NCBI RefSeq assembly: GCF_002078175.1
Contig: NZ_MWFK01000001.1
Location: 1,364,001 to 1,428,000 of the forward strand
From: Streptomyces sp. M41(2017)
Lineage (GTDB): Bacteria; Actinomycetota; Actinomycetes; Streptomycetales; Streptomycetaceae
DNA length: 64,000 nucleotides
Reading direction: 5' to 3'
The translations under genes were made by a program, and so were the position numbers. Of this stretch, positions 10,364 to 19,171 are shown one piece after another (position 1 is the stretch's first letter; every line of letters starts with the position of its first letter). Below the pieces are notes generated by a model. That model was given only the letters and a program-made list of their open reading frames with translations, had not been told where the DNA came from and did not search any database.

Positions 10364-11023
10364 TCACGTCGTCTGCTGGGTACCCGCCGACGTGACCTCG
10401 CGCAGCCACGGCGTCTTCGCGTCGACCCGGCTGCTCTTCTGGACGTCCCAGGCGCCGTAGCGCGGGTTCAGGTCGACGTGGAGCTGCTTCGAGGCGGTGG
10501 ACATCGCCTTCCAGAAGACGGCCTTGCCGTCCGTGGTGTTCATGTCGGCGCCGAGCGCGGCGGCGAGCTTCTGCGCCTCGATCTCGGTGCGCAGGCTGTC
10601 GTCGAGTCGCTTGGGCGCGACCCCGTAGTTCTGCAGCCAGGCCGTCTCCAGGGCCTTCGAGCCGCCCGCCTGCTGTTCGAGGGCCGACCGCATCTGCTGG
10701 GAGTCCTTGCGGGTCACGGTCACCCCCTCGTTCTTCGCAGCCCGGTCGAGGACCTGGTCCAGGACCATGCCGTGCAGGGTGTCGCGGGTGAGCGTGCCGG
10801 TCTTGGCGATGGCCTGCTCGTACTGCGCCTCGTCCTTGGTGGCGGCGCGCTGCGCCGAGCGCACCTCGTTCACCCGGCTCTCCAACTGCGCGACGGTGAT
10901 CCGCCGGCCTCCGACGACCGCGGCCGCGCCCGGATGCGCGTCACTGCCGCAACCGGTCAGCAGGGGGGCCGCGGCGACGATCGCGGCGGAGAGGACGAGC
11001 GCGGTGCGACGGCGGCGGTGCAA
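10364..11023 (-). CDS. SurA N-terminal-domain lipoprotein (peptidyl-prolyl isomerase/chaperone-like)
   Basis: A 219-residue lipoprotein. Basic residues and a hydrophobic stretch lead to the lipobox LLTGC (lipidated Cys25). The mature part has the SurA N-terminal chaperone pattern: a short AAAVVGGRRITVAQLESRVNEV segment, then helices including TLHGMVLDQVLDRAAKNEGVTVT. There is no parvulin PPIase domain, so it is more likely a holdase or chaperone outside the membrane. The TTG start at 11023 is supported by GGGAGG 5 nt upstream and gives a proper signal peptide; the frame extends further 5' without one. It follows mazG on the same strand in transcription order surA-like then mazG, 82 bp apart. 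Confidence 0.85.
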   Translation of the reverse strand: MHRRRRTALVLSAAIVAAAPLLTGCGSDAHPGAAAVVGGRRITVAQLESRVNEVRSAQRAATKDEAQYEQAIAKTGTLTRDTLHGMVLDQVLDRAAKNEGVTVTRKDSQQMRSALEQQAGGSKALETAWLQNYGVAPKRLDDSLRTEIEAQKLAAALGADMNTTDGKAVFWKAMSTASKQLHVDLNPRYGAWDVQKSSRVDAKTPWLREVTSAGTQQTT

Positions 11024-11160
11024 GGAAGCCTCCCGAGGAGATTGTGCGGCGGTGCACAAAGTCTTGCGGTGATCGATGGTAGGCAGTGGCTCGCCTCCCG
11101 GCCAGCCATTCGACCAACGATTCACGACGACTTCGGGCACCGCCGCACGTCACATCGCGA

Positions 11161-11988
11161 TCAGCCCGTGATCGCGACGGGCGCGTCCCACGCGTCGCGG
11201 TCCACCGTGATCGTGTAGGCGCCGCGGGTCTCCTTGCTGTTGACCATGTACTGGTGCGCGCGGCTGTGGTTCGTGAACTGGGTCGCTCCCCACGGCCAGT
11301 CGGCCGTCGTGGTGTTGTTCTTGTCCCACAGCGCGTACCAGAGGTTGCCCGGCAGGTCCGTCTTGTCGCTCGCCGTCGCGATCGCCGTGGCGCTGGAGCT
11401 GGTGAAGCCGTAGTAGCCGGTGCGGTACGTCTTGGCGTGCAGGGTCTTGTCGAAGGCCCGCACGTACGTCAGCACGGCGTCGTTGCACGCCTTGTTCGTG
11501 ACGTCGTACGACTCCATGTCGAGGTAGACCGGGCTGCCGGCCTTCATGCCGAGGGCCGCGGCCTTGGCGACCGCGTCCGCGCCGTCCTTCGCGCCGAGGG
11601 AGGCGGCCGTCGAGGCGGTCATCTTCTCGGGGCTGCTCCCCGTCTGGCAGGACGGCTGCGCGCCGACGTACAGGGGGACCAGTTTCCAGCCGAGCGCGCT
11701 GACCGACTTCACCCAGGAGGCGGTCAGGTTGGGCTGCGCGCAGCCGCGGTTCTTGCCGCCCACGTAGACGGCGGCGGCTCCGTAGAAGCCGGTGTGCCAG
11801 GCCTTCATCGCGGACAGCGAGGGCGCGGCGCAGGCGTCGAAGGCGCGGCCGGTGAAGGTGCGCTGCGCGGGCCACGTGGTCGCGGCCATCGAGGTCTGCG
11901 CGGCGATCCCCGCGCCGGCGACGACGGCGGCACCGGCCGCGGCCCAGGCCACGTATCTGCGCTTCTTGGAATGCCGATGGCTGGACAT
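11161..11988 (-). CDS. Secreted DUF1906 (glycoside hydrolase-like) protein
   Basis: A 275-residue exported protein with a signal peptide (1 to about 36: basic SSHRHSKKRR, then a hydrophobic core and an Ala-rich cleavage site). The mature part is a DUF1906 domain related to mycobacterial Rv2525c. It has a TIM-barrel-like fold with strands such as AAAVYVGGKNRGC, WKLVPLYVGAQ, GSPVYLDMESYD (the acidic pair where a glycosidase nucleophile would lie), YRTGYYGF and NLWYALWD. Rv2525c is a Tat-exported cell-wall-related protein, so an envelope role is likely, but catalysis is unproven for the family. ATG at 11988 is preceded by GGTGGG. Confidence 0.88.
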   Translation of the reverse strand: MSSHRHSKKRRYVAWAAAGAAVVAGAGIAAQTSMAATTWPAQRTFTGRAFDACAAPSLSAMKAWHTGFYGAAAVYVGGKNRGCAQPNLTASWVKSVSALGWKLVPLYVGAQPSCQTGSSPEKMTASTAASLGAKDGADAVAKAAALGMKAGSPVYLDMESYDVTNKACNDAVLTYVRAFDKTLHAKTYRTGYYGFTSSSATAIATASDKTDLPGNLWYALWDKNNTTTADWPWGATQFTNHSRAHQYMVNSKETRGAYTITVDRDAWDAPVAITG

Positions 11989-12269
11989 GAAAATTCCCAC
12001 CCCATGGTTCAACTGGTGCAACGGGTACGACGGGTACGACGGTCGGAACGGCACGACGGGTCGACGGCCGCCAGGGCTGCCGTGCCGGTGCTGTGTGCCG
12101 GGTGCGGGTCACGCGGTCGTGCGGCGCGTCCGGACCGGGCCGCGCACGCGCGCGTGACGCACGGAAGACCGCAACTTACCCGGCGCGTCCCTCCGCCCGG
12201 GTAACCCCGCCCCCTGATCATCACAAGTTTCGGCCAAGGCGGCGCAAAACCTTCGGCGTCCGGGCGGGC

Positions 12270-13793
12270 TCAGCCCCGGACCTGCCCGAGCCACTGGAGT
12301 GTGCGGCGGATCTCCCCGGCCATGGGGTGCCCGGGCCCGCGCAGCCGGTCCACGTCGTGCAGGAGCCGGGCCAGCGTGTCGTGGGCGGCGGCCCGGTCGC
12401 CGAGCGCGAGCAGCAAGTGGCCCATCCTGCGGCGCACTTCGAGCGAGATCTCCGGGTCTCCCGCGACGTACTGGTTCTCGTAGTACGGCAGCAGCGCGCG
12501 GTACTCGGCCAGGGCCGCGGCGGGTTCGCCGAGCTGTTCCAGACACTGGGCGGCGTCGTAGCGGAAACGCAGTGACTGCGGGTCGGCGTGGCCCGCCTCG
12601 GAGGCGCGCTCGTCGGCGAGCCGGCGCAGTTCCGGCAGGGCGCGGCGGTACTGGCCGTCGTCCATGAGCGTGGCCGCGTACTGCTTGCGCAGGGTGCGCA
12701 CCACCGGCGAGTGCTCCCCGTGCTCGGCGGCGGCGGCCGGGAGGATCGAGCCGAGGATGTCCACGGCCTGCGTGATGCGGCCCTCGCCGAGCAGCCGCTT
12801 CACCTCGTCCACGGCACCGGCCACGTCGGGCTTCTCCACGGCGGGCGCGGCCTGCGGCTGGGTCGCGGGCGTCCGTGCACGGTCCGGCCACGGGGCGTGC
12901 GGGCGCAGGAACGGCCGCGTGGGATCCAGCGGCGCGCCGGTGGGCGTGCCGCGCGCGGGCAGCAGCGGGAGGAGCTGCTCGTACGTCTCCTGTGCGGAAC
13001 CCGGGCGGTGCTGGGGGTCCTTGGACAGCAGGCGCAGCACCAGGTCCTCCAGCGCGGGCGGCACCTCGGGGCGCAGCCGGCGCACCGGCAGCGGCGGCTC
13101 GTACAGGTGCCGGTGCAGCACGCCGAGCGCGGTCGAGCCGGAGAACGGCACGTCCCCGCTGAGCAGTTCGTGCAGCAGCACACCGAGCGCGTACAGATCG
13201 GTGTACGGGCCGACCGCGCCACCCATCGCCTGCTCGGGGGCCATGTAGGCGGGGCTGCCGATGGGCGAACCGGTGTGCGTCAGCCGCGTGGTGTCGGTGT
13301 CCATGACGGAGGCGACGCCCAGGTCGAGGACGGTGACCGTGCCGTCCTGCTTGACCATCACGTTCCGCGGCTTGAGGTCGCGGTGCACGATCGGCACGGC
13401 GTGCACCGCGCTCAGCACCGCGCACAGCTGGGCGGCGACCGCGACGGCCCACTGCCACGGGTAGGGGTCGTGCTCGGCGAGGTGGTCGGAGAGGTCCGCT
13501 CCGTCGACGTACTGCATGACGAGGAACAGCTCGTCGCCGACGCTGCCCGCGTCGTGGACCGTGACCAGCCCCGGGTGGTCGACCTGCGCGGTCACCCGGC
13601 ACTCGCGCACGAAGCGGCGGCGCAGCTCGTCGGCCTCCTGGCCCGCCACCTTGTCGGGGCGCAGCAGCTTGACCGCGACCCGCCGGTCCAGGCGCTGGTC
13701 GTAGGCCGTCCAGACCTGGCCCATGCCGCCCTGGCCGATGAGCGTGGACAGTTCGTAGCGGTCGGCGATCACCCGGCCCGTCGCAAGGCTCAC
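12270..13793 (-). CDS. Serine/threonine protein kinase with C-terminal TPR-like domain, no membrane segment
   Basis: A 507-residue Hanks-type kinase. The kinase domain (about 10-275) has the GQGGMGQV nucleotide loop, VAVKLL with the catalytic Lys, HRDLKPRNVMV and DLGVAS where DFG is usual (Leu for Phe), plus SPAYMAPEQ. A Pro-rich linker (about 285-330) leads to helical repeats (about 335-505) resembling tetratricopeptides, likely a partner-binding platform. Unlike PknB it has no transmembrane or PASTA part, but it starts within the stop codon of a small membrane protein (GTGA overlap at 13790-13793), which could anchor it. Substrates are unknown. Confidence 0.92.
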   Translation of the reverse strand: MSLATGRVIADRYELSTLIGQGGMGQVWTAYDQRLDRRVAVKLLRPDKVAGQEADELRRRFVRECRVTAQVDHPGLVTVHDAGSVGDELFLVMQYVDGADLSDHLAEHDPYPWQWAVAVAAQLCAVLSAVHAVPIVHRDLKPRNVMVKQDGTVTVLDLGVASVMDTDTTRLTHTGSPIGSPAYMAPEQAMGGAVGPYTDLYALGVLLHELLSGDVPFSGSTALGVLHRHLYEPPLPVRRLRPEVPPALEDLVLRLLSKDPQHRPGSAQETYEQLLPLLPARGTPTGAPLDPTRPFLRPHAPWPDRARTPATQPQAAPAVEKPDVAGAVDEVKRLLGEGRITQAVDILGSILPAAAAEHGEHSPVVRTLRKQYAATLMDDGQYRRALPELRRLADERASEAGHADPQSLRFRYDAAQCLEQLGEPAAALAEYRALLPYYENQYVAGDPEISLEVRRRMGHLLLALGDRAAAHDTLARLLHDVDRLRGPGHPMAGEIRRTLQWLGQVRG

Positions 13794-14395
13794 CTGCCGT
13801 CCCCGCCGTCGGTCCGGCCGTCGCGCTTGCGGAGGTAGTCGCTGAGCTCGTCGAGTTCGGCGCGCACCTGGTCGATCCGCACGGGCGCGGGACGCTGCGG
13901 AGGCGGCGGCACGACGGGCGGCTGCGGCAGGGGCGGCTGCTGGTGCGGCACCGGCGTCCCGTACGGCGATCCCGTACCGGCCGTCTGCGGGTAGCCGTAG
14001 TGCGGGCCGGGCTGCGGGGTCCGGTGGAGCGGCGCCGGGTAGCCGGGCGGGGCGAGCCGGCTGTAGTGGCGGATGTCCGCGAACAGGAAGTACCCGGTGC
14101 AGGCGACCGCGTTGAGCAGCAGGATGCTCATTCCGACGTTGCCGTTCGGGCTGCTGAAGTCGTCGGTGTGGTCGGTGCTCAGGTAGGCGAAGCTGATGCC
14201 CATCGCCAGCAGCGACCCGAGGAAGATCCACCAGTCCACGGCGCGGCGCGTCACCAGCGCCACGCGCAGGGTGGACCCCCATGCCAGGAAGCCGATGCTC
14301 AGGAGCGGCAGCGCTCCGAAGATCACGCGCAGCGCGACGAGCAGCCCGGTCGGGGGTCGCTTCGGCGGAGGCGGCGCGTAGCCGTGGCCGTGCAT
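13790..14395 (-). CDS. Integral membrane protein coupled to the kinase gene
   Basis: A 201-residue protein with about four membrane segments (roughly 18-36, 50-70 and 88-105, plus one less certain) and a proline-rich cytoplasmic region (about 120-175). A short amphipathic C-terminal helix (RIDQVRAELDELSDYLRKRDG) looks suited to protein contact. I do not recognise a named family. Its stop overlaps the kinase start by 4 bp, so the two proteins are made together and probably interact. ATG at 14395 is chosen over an upstream TTG because GGAG precedes it. Confidence 0.75.
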   Translation of the reverse strand: MHGHGYAPPPPKRPPTGLLVALRVIFGALPLLSIGFLAWGSTLRVALVTRRAVDWWIFLGSLLAMGISFAYLSTDHTDDFSSPNGNVGMSILLLNAVACTGYFLFADIRHYSRLAPPGYPAPLHRTPQPGPHYGYPQTAGTGSPYGTPVPHQQPPLPQPPVVPPPPQRPAPVRIDQVRAELDELSDYLRKRDGRTDGGDGR

Positions 14396-14594
14396 GGCTG
14401 CTCCTGGAGGCCTGATGGGGACGGACGTACGAGTTGGAAGTCCGAGCGTATAGGCCGACAAGGACAACCGGTCCCGGGTTGTACCGAACCGTTGTCGCGC
14501 TGATCACTTCACGTGGTCCGGCGCCCGCGTGGCGCCCCTTCGGGAAGCCGCCGTTCCGCCCGTCCGGGGCGCCTCCGCCGTCACCCCGCGCGGG

Positions 14595-16622
14595 TCAGCC
14601 GGGAGCGACCGTCCCGTCCGTCAGCCCGTCGTACATGCCGCGGACGAGCTGCTCCCCGAGGCGCCCGGCGCGGCGCAGCGCGTCCTCGAACTCGGCGAGG
14701 GCGCGGAAGCGTTCGCCGTAGCGGCGCTGGTCCTCCAGCGGCAGGCGCGGCAGGTGCAGCCGTCGTACGTCGAGCCGGGTGGCGGTGGACGCGTAGCTGC
14801 TGGCCTGCCGGTTGTTGGCGGTGCCGCGCAGGAATCCCGCGAGGAACCACGGGTCCAGCGCGGCCAGGTCGGGGCGCAGGAGGGTGAGGTTGCGTCCCAG
14901 TACCGCGCCGGCCGTGTCCGCGTCGATCACGCGCGCGACGGAGCCGCCCCCGAGCACGGGGACCACGACGTCGCCCGCCTCGACCGGGACGGTCTCCTCG
15001 TCGCCCTCGGGGAGACTCCCGGAGGGTGCGGTCCCGGCGAGCACGTCGTGGTCGGTGAGCACCCTGGCGCGCGCGGGCGCGCTGTTTCCGCCCGTGCGCA
15101 GCAACAGGGCTCCTCCGCGCGCCAGTTCGCCGACGGTGATGAGCGGCCAGCGCACGGCGGGGGTGTGCAGCGCCTCGGGGGGCGTGAGGCCTGCGGCGAG
15201 CCGCAGGGTCTCACCGAGGTCCTCGCGCACGCTCGCGAGCCGCTCGGAGCCGCCTCCCGCGGCGGCCGGCGGCAGATGGCGGGCGGGCGCGAGATCCACG
15301 TCGTCGTCGAGGAGTTCGATGACCGGCACCGAACGGCTGAACCCCGGCTCCTCCCGCACGCTGCCCGCGCGTTCGAAGGGCCGCCACGCGTCGAGCACCG
15401 CTCCGCGCACGGCGGCCCAGTCGAAGGCCCTGCCCTCCCCGGCCGACGCGCCGGTGTCCACGAGCAGCAACTCGGGCTGTGCGGGCGCCTTCTCGGGACG
15501 GCGCAGCACCCAGACGTGCAGCGGGATGTTGTACGGCGGTGCCGCGCCGATCGGCAGCGCGATCACGGCCCGCAGCGCGCCGCGGCGCAGCAGGTCGGCG
15601 CGGATACGGCGGCCGGAGCGGCGCGAGGCGGCGGCGGGCGGCATGAGGACGACGGCGCTGCCGCCGTCCCTGAGGTGCGCCAACGCGTGCTGCACCCATG
15701 CCAGTTCGGACTCGGTGCGGGCCGGGAAGCCGTACTCCCAGCGGGCGTCGTAGGCGAGTTCGTCGTGTCCCCAGTTGCGTTCGTTGAACGGCGGGTGGCA
15801 CAGCACGACGTCGGCGCGGAGCGTGGGAAGGGCGTCCGCTCGGAGGCTGTCACCGGTGGCGGTCCGCACGGCGGCCTTGCCCTGGAGCGCCAGCCGCAGC
15901 GCGGAGAGCGCCGCCAGTTCGGGGGCGCTGTCCTGCCCGAACAGCTCCTGCCCGGGCCGGGCGGCCACGGCGCGCAGCAGGGCGCCGGTGCCGCACGCCG
16001 GGTCGAGTGCGGTGCGTGCCGGTCCCGCGAGTTCCGCCATCAGCGTCGCGAGGCCGGCGGGGGTGAGCGTGTACTGACGGGGGTTGGCGTCGAGGTGGCG
16101 CCCCAGAAGGAACTCGTACGTCTGGCGGGCGCCCAGCTCGGCGGCCAGTTCGGCGGCGCCGCGCAGCAGGGGTGCGGAGGTGAGCAGCTCCGGACCGGCC
16201 GGGGTGTTCACAGCGCGTTCGCGCGGGGGGCCGAACCTCGGGGTGATCACCTGGTCGAGGGCGGCGGGCAGCAGCGCGGCGAGCCGTTCGTCGGAACCGG
16301 CGCTCAGTTCCAGCCAGTCGGTGGGGCGGTCGTGGATGAGCAGGAGCACGCAGCCCGCGTGGACGAGGGCGGTGACAGGGCCTCCAGGGTGACCGGCGAG
16401 CTGCTGCCAGACGCGTTCACGGAGGGGGACCTCGGCGAGTTTCCCCTGGTCGCGCAGCCAGGCCTCGACCTCGGTGAGGGCGAAGGAGGGACTGGTCTCG
16501 GTACCGCCGACCGGTTTGGGGAAGTCGGCGTGGCGGCGGCGCCAGTTGCTGACGGCCGCGCGGCCGACTCCGGCGAGCCGTGCGATTCCGGCGGCGGTCA
16601 CCTCTGTCGCGTTGTGCTGCAC
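14595..16622 (-). CDS. HTH-N6-methylase-like protein with fused specificity-like domain and altered motif IV
   Basis: A 675-residue protein in three parts. Residues about 7-60 form a MerR/AlpA-like helix-turn-helix (ARLAGVGRAAVSNWRRRH). Residues about 170-440 form an HsdM-like N6-adenine methylase domain with SAM motif I DPACGTGALLRA (from 207). The catalytic motif IV normally reads N/D-PPF, but here is CHPPF (275-279), with His276 where Asn or Asp should be. Residues about 480-675 resemble an HsdS target-recognition domain ending in a coiled helix. No restriction subunit is nearby. It may bind DNA without methylating, acting as a regulator. GTG at 16622 follows GGGGAG. Confidence 0.82.
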   Translation of the reverse strand: MQHNATEVTAAGIARLAGVGRAAVSNWRRRHADFPKPVGGTETSPSFALTEVEAWLRDQGKLAEVPLRERVWQQLAGHPGGPVTALVHAGCVLLLIHDRPTDWLELSAGSDERLAALLPAALDQVITPRFGPPRERAVNTPAGPELLTSAPLLRGAAELAAELGARQTYEFLLGRHLDANPRQYTLTPAGLATLMAELAGPARTALDPACGTGALLRAVAARPGQELFGQDSAPELAALSALRLALQGKAAVRTATGDSLRADALPTLRADVVLCHPPFNERNWGHDELAYDARWEYGFPARTESELAWVQHALAHLRDGGSAVVLMPPAAASRRSGRRIRADLLRRGALRAVIALPIGAAPPYNIPLHVWVLRRPEKAPAQPELLLVDTGASAGEGRAFDWAAVRGAVLDAWRPFERAGSVREEPGFSRSVPVIELLDDDVDLAPARHLPPAAAGGGSERLASVREDLGETLRLAAGLTPPEALHTPAVRWPLITVGELARGGALLLRTGGNSAPARARVLTDHDVLAGTAPSGSLPEGDEETVPVEAGDVVVPVLGGGSVARVIDADTAGAVLGRNLTLLRPDLAALDPWFLAGFLRGTANNRQASSYASTATRLDVRRLHLPRLPLEDQRRYGERFRALAEFEDALRRAGRLGEQLVRGMYDGLTDGTVAPG

Positions 16623-16808
16623 CCGCCCGGCTCCCCTCGTTCTGGTCGGCACCCCTGTGACCCCGGCCGGCCCGCCGTCACCACCGCACCGCAATCCCGG
16701 TGTTCTGGCACTTCGGCAGTCCGGTGCTCCGGTGTTCCGGTGCGTGGCGCCGAGCATACCGGCGCATGCAAGATCTACCCCTTCACAGGCGTGTACACAA
16801 CCTTCCCC

Positions 16809-16832
16809 GTGAACCGTGTTGACTCGGTTCAC
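16809..16832. promoter_or_regulatory. Inverted repeat around a -35 box, upstream of the lipoprotein gene
   Basis: GTGAACCG (16809-16816) and CGGTTCAC (16825-16832) are perfect arms with an 8-nt spacer that contains TTGACT (16819-16824), a good -35 hexamer reading rightward; TGTTAT at 16842-16847 could be the -10. A repressor bound here would block the promoter. A second palindrome, GTGTACAC, lies at 16792-16799. Confidence 0.55.
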
Positions 16833-16935
16833 AAGCTCTGCTGTTATTGACCCATCGAACGGGCAGGCCGCCGGAGCGATCCGGCCGCCCCTGGCTCCAC
16901 CGACACCGCCACCCACTCCACGCCAAGGAACTCTC

Positions 16936-17685
16936 ATGCGTCGCACCGCACTTGCCGCTCTCTGCCTCGCCGCCGCGGCCACCGCCGGTCTCACCGGTTG
17001 CCTGCCCGGCGAGACCAAGGCGGACAGCAAGCCGAAGGGTCCGTTCGCCGGTCTGTCCGGGGGCGAGATCGCCGACCGGGCCGTGAAGGCCACCGACGGC
17101 GCCGCCTCGCTCCGGATGAAGGGCGACGTGCCCGACGACGAGGACGGCGGCACCATCCGTATCGACATGGCCCTCAACAAGAAGGGTGACTGTGCCGGAA
17201 CGCTGGGCATGGGCGGCCAGGGCAAGGCCGATCTCATCAAGACCGGCGACACCGTCTACATGAAGTACGACGAGGCGTTCCTGCGCGCCCAGGGCAAGGG
17301 CGACTCCAAGGCCGACACGGACGCGGTCGTGAACATGCTGGCCGGCAAGTGGACCAAGATGTCCGCGACCGGCTCCGACGCCAAGGACATCGCGGGCTTC
17401 TGCGACCTCGACTCGGTGCTCGCCGGCGCGGAGGACGTCAACTCCGATGCGACGCGCGGCAGGACGACCACCGTCGACGGGACCGAGGCGATCATCCTGC
17501 ACGAGAAGGACGGCAAGGACCGGTACACCCTGTACGTCGCCACGAAGGGCAAGCCCTACCTGCTGCGGGTCGACAGCACCTCCGCCAAGGACCCCGGCAC
17601 GATCACCTTCGGCGACTACGACAAGCCGGTCCCCGCCACCAAGCCCGCCGGCAAGGTCATCGACATCGACAAGCTCGGCAGCTGA
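16936..17685 (+). CDS. Putative lipoprotein (LppX/LprG-like fold suspected)
   Basis: A 249-residue exported lipoprotein with lipobox GLTGC (Cys22). The mature part alternates short strands: AASLRMKGDV, GTIRIDMALNKKGDCAGTL, KADLIKTGDTVYMKYDEAF, then GKWTKMSATG, TTTVDGTEAIILHEKD and YTLYVATKGKPYLLRVDS. This is the pattern of actinobacterial LppX/LprAFG-like lipid-carrier proteins. That assignment is from pattern only. ATG at 16936 has AAGGAA 6 nt upstream. A hyphen-like operator lies 100 bp upstream, shared with the divergent methylase-like gene. Confidence 0.75.
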   Translation: MRRTALAALCLAAAATAGLTGCLPGETKADSKPKGPFAGLSGGEIADRAVKATDGAASLRMKGDVPDDEDGGTIRIDMALNKKGDCAGTLGMGGQGKADLIKTGDTVYMKYDEAFLRAQGKGDSKADTDAVVNMLAGKWTKMSATGSDAKDIAGFCDLDSVLAGAEDVNSDATRGRTTTVDGTEAIILHEKDGKDRYTLYVATKGKPYLLRVDSTSAKDPGTITFGDYDKPVPATKPAGKVIDIDKLGS

Positions 17686-17778
17686 CCGGCGGGACGCGGG
17701 GGTACGGCGTCCGTCCGGCGCCCGGCCCGCGACCGGACGCGGCCGGGGGGCCGGGGGACGCACCGCCGGGCACGGCCG

Positions 17779-18516
17779 CTAGTTCGCGGTGAACCGCTTC
17801 GGGGCGTCCGTCGGGTTGCCGCCGGAGGGGAGCTTCTGGCCGGGGCAGCCGGACAGGACCTTCTTCATCGCGGCCTTCTCGGAGCCGGTGACCCACAGCC
17901 CGTACTTCTTCTTCACGGCCACCTGTCCCGCCACGTACGTGCAGCGGTACTCCTTGTTCGGCGGGAGCCAGGTCGCCGTGTCGCCGTCGCCCTTGCTGCG
18001 GTTGGCGCTGGCGCCGACGGCGGCGAGGTTGAGCGGGTCGTTGGCCAGCGCTATCCGCTTGCTCGCGTCCCAGTACTTGGCGCCCTTCTGCCAGGCGTCC
18101 GAGAGGGCGACGAGGTGGTCGATGTCGACCAGGCTGCGCCCGCGGGTGAAGGTGACGTCCTTGCCGCCGTAGGGGTCCGGTTCGAGGACTCCGTGCGACA
18201 CCTTGCACTTGCCGTCGCTGTACTTCACGTCCTTGAGGTCCCGCTTGAGGATGTCGTCGCGGGTGTCGCAGTGGTTCGCGTCGGTGTCGGCCCAGGCCGT
18301 GCCGAACCGCTCCCTGCTGTAACCGGTCTTCGGGGCACGCCCCTTGACGGTCAGCGAGTCCACCGCGGAGAGCGCGGCCCCGCCACCTCCGCCGCCACCG
18401 CCCGCCGTCTCCTCGGGCCCCGCGGAACCTATGGCGTCCTCTTTGCAGCCGCTGACCCCGGCACCGAGCACGATCAGCACCGCCGCGGCAGCAGCCGCCC
18501 CACCCCTCATACGCAC
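17779..18516 (-). CDS. Exported HNH endonuclease (DUF1524/GmrSD C-terminal type)
   Basis: A 245-residue lipoprotein with lipobox GVSGC (Cys24) and a glycine run (residues about 39-46). The mature part is a DUF1524-type HNH nuclease: conserved YSRERFG, CDTRDDILKRDL, VDIDHLVALSDAW (the DH of the His-Me finger), and DPLNLAAVGASANRSKGDGD with the Asn and final residues, then WLPPN and YRCTYV. It is likely a surface nuclease for DNA processing or nutrient use. The lipid anchor would hold it at the membrane. The first codon is GTG, two codons before an ATG, with GGGGAGGG about 8 nt upstream. Confidence 0.88.
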   Translation of the reverse strand: MRMRGGAAAAAAVLIVLGAGVSGCKEDAIGSAGPEETAGGGGGGGGAALSAVDSLTVKGRAPKTGYSRERFGTAWADTDANHCDTRDDILKRDLKDVKYSDGKCKVSHGVLEPDPYGGKDVTFTRGRSLVDIDHLVALSDAWQKGAKYWDASKRIALANDPLNLAAVGASANRSKGDGDTATWLPPNKEYRCTYVAGQVAVKKKYGLWVTGSEKAAMKKVLSGCPGQKLPSGGNPTDAPKRFTAN

Positions 18517-18681
18517 GACAAACGCCCTCCCCTTCGCCTGCCCGGGTCCGCCCCGCCCGGGCGTGCTTCCCCTCTGCCCAACCTATCGGGGCGTACTCCC
18601 GGGTCATACCCGACCCAACGGGCAATTGGCGCACGCCCGGCGTATCGTCGGTGGTGAGTCAGCCCCCGGAAGGAGCTCTGG

Positions 18682-18864
18682 ATGGGCATCTTCGACAGGT
18701 TCAAGAGCAACCGCGCGGCACAGGACAAGGCGAAGGACATGTCCGACGCCGCGGAGAAGCAGGTCAACAAGAAGACCGGCGACAAGTACACGGACAAGGT
18801 CGACGACGCGCAGGGCAGGGCCGAAGGCGCGATGGGTATGGACCGTGACCGCGACCGGCCTTGA
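18682..18864 (+). CDS. Small MT0933/Rv0909-type 'antitoxin' family protein
   Basis: A 60-residue highly charged helical protein (MGIFDRFKSN start, KAKDMSDAAEKQVNKKTGDK core) of the MT0933_antitox family. Members are named for Rv0909 of a mycobacterial toxin-antitoxin pair. Here no toxin gene lies on either side, so the antitoxin label is probably historical and a stress or DNA-associated role is possible. AAGGAG is well placed before the ATG. A hairpin follows at 18901-18933. Confidence 0.8.
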   Translation: MGIFDRFKSNRAAQDKAKDMSDAAEKQVNKKTGDKYTDKVDDAQGRAEGAMGMDRDRDRP

Positions 18865-18900
18865 TCGGTCCTGACCGGCCCGGACAGCCATATCCGGAGC

Positions 18901-18933
18901 GGATGCCGGGAGCGGGTGCCCGAGCGGGCATCC
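18901..18933 (+). terminator. Hairpin after the MT0933-type gene
   Basis: GGATGCC (18901-18907) and GGCATCC (18927-18933) form a stem with a GC-rich partly paired interior. The rest of 18865-19171 holds only a second hairpin, CCCCACC/GGTGGGG near 19082-19109, which could end the leftward gene at 19172. No gene is seen. Confidence 0.6.
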
Positions 18934-19171
18934 ACTCGGCCTTCCCCGCAGTCGGCCGCGTGCCGAGGTGACGGCGCCTCAGAACCGAAGAGGTCCGTGT
19001 CGGACTCCGACAGGTCGGTGATCCCACGGCCGGTGTGAACGGACCGGTGGCCCTGGCCCTCCTCGCGCGCCCCTCACGTCCCGCCCCACCACGGTGTCCC
19101 ACCGGGTGGGGCCGACGTCGTCATGGACTCGGGTCCGACGACCCGGCAGCGGCCCGGGCGTCCCGCCCGCC

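Noticed and set aside
18682..18864. A toxin-antitoxin operon based on the MT0933-type name
   Set aside because: No toxin-like gene lies beside it, so the antitoxin name alone is not evidence.
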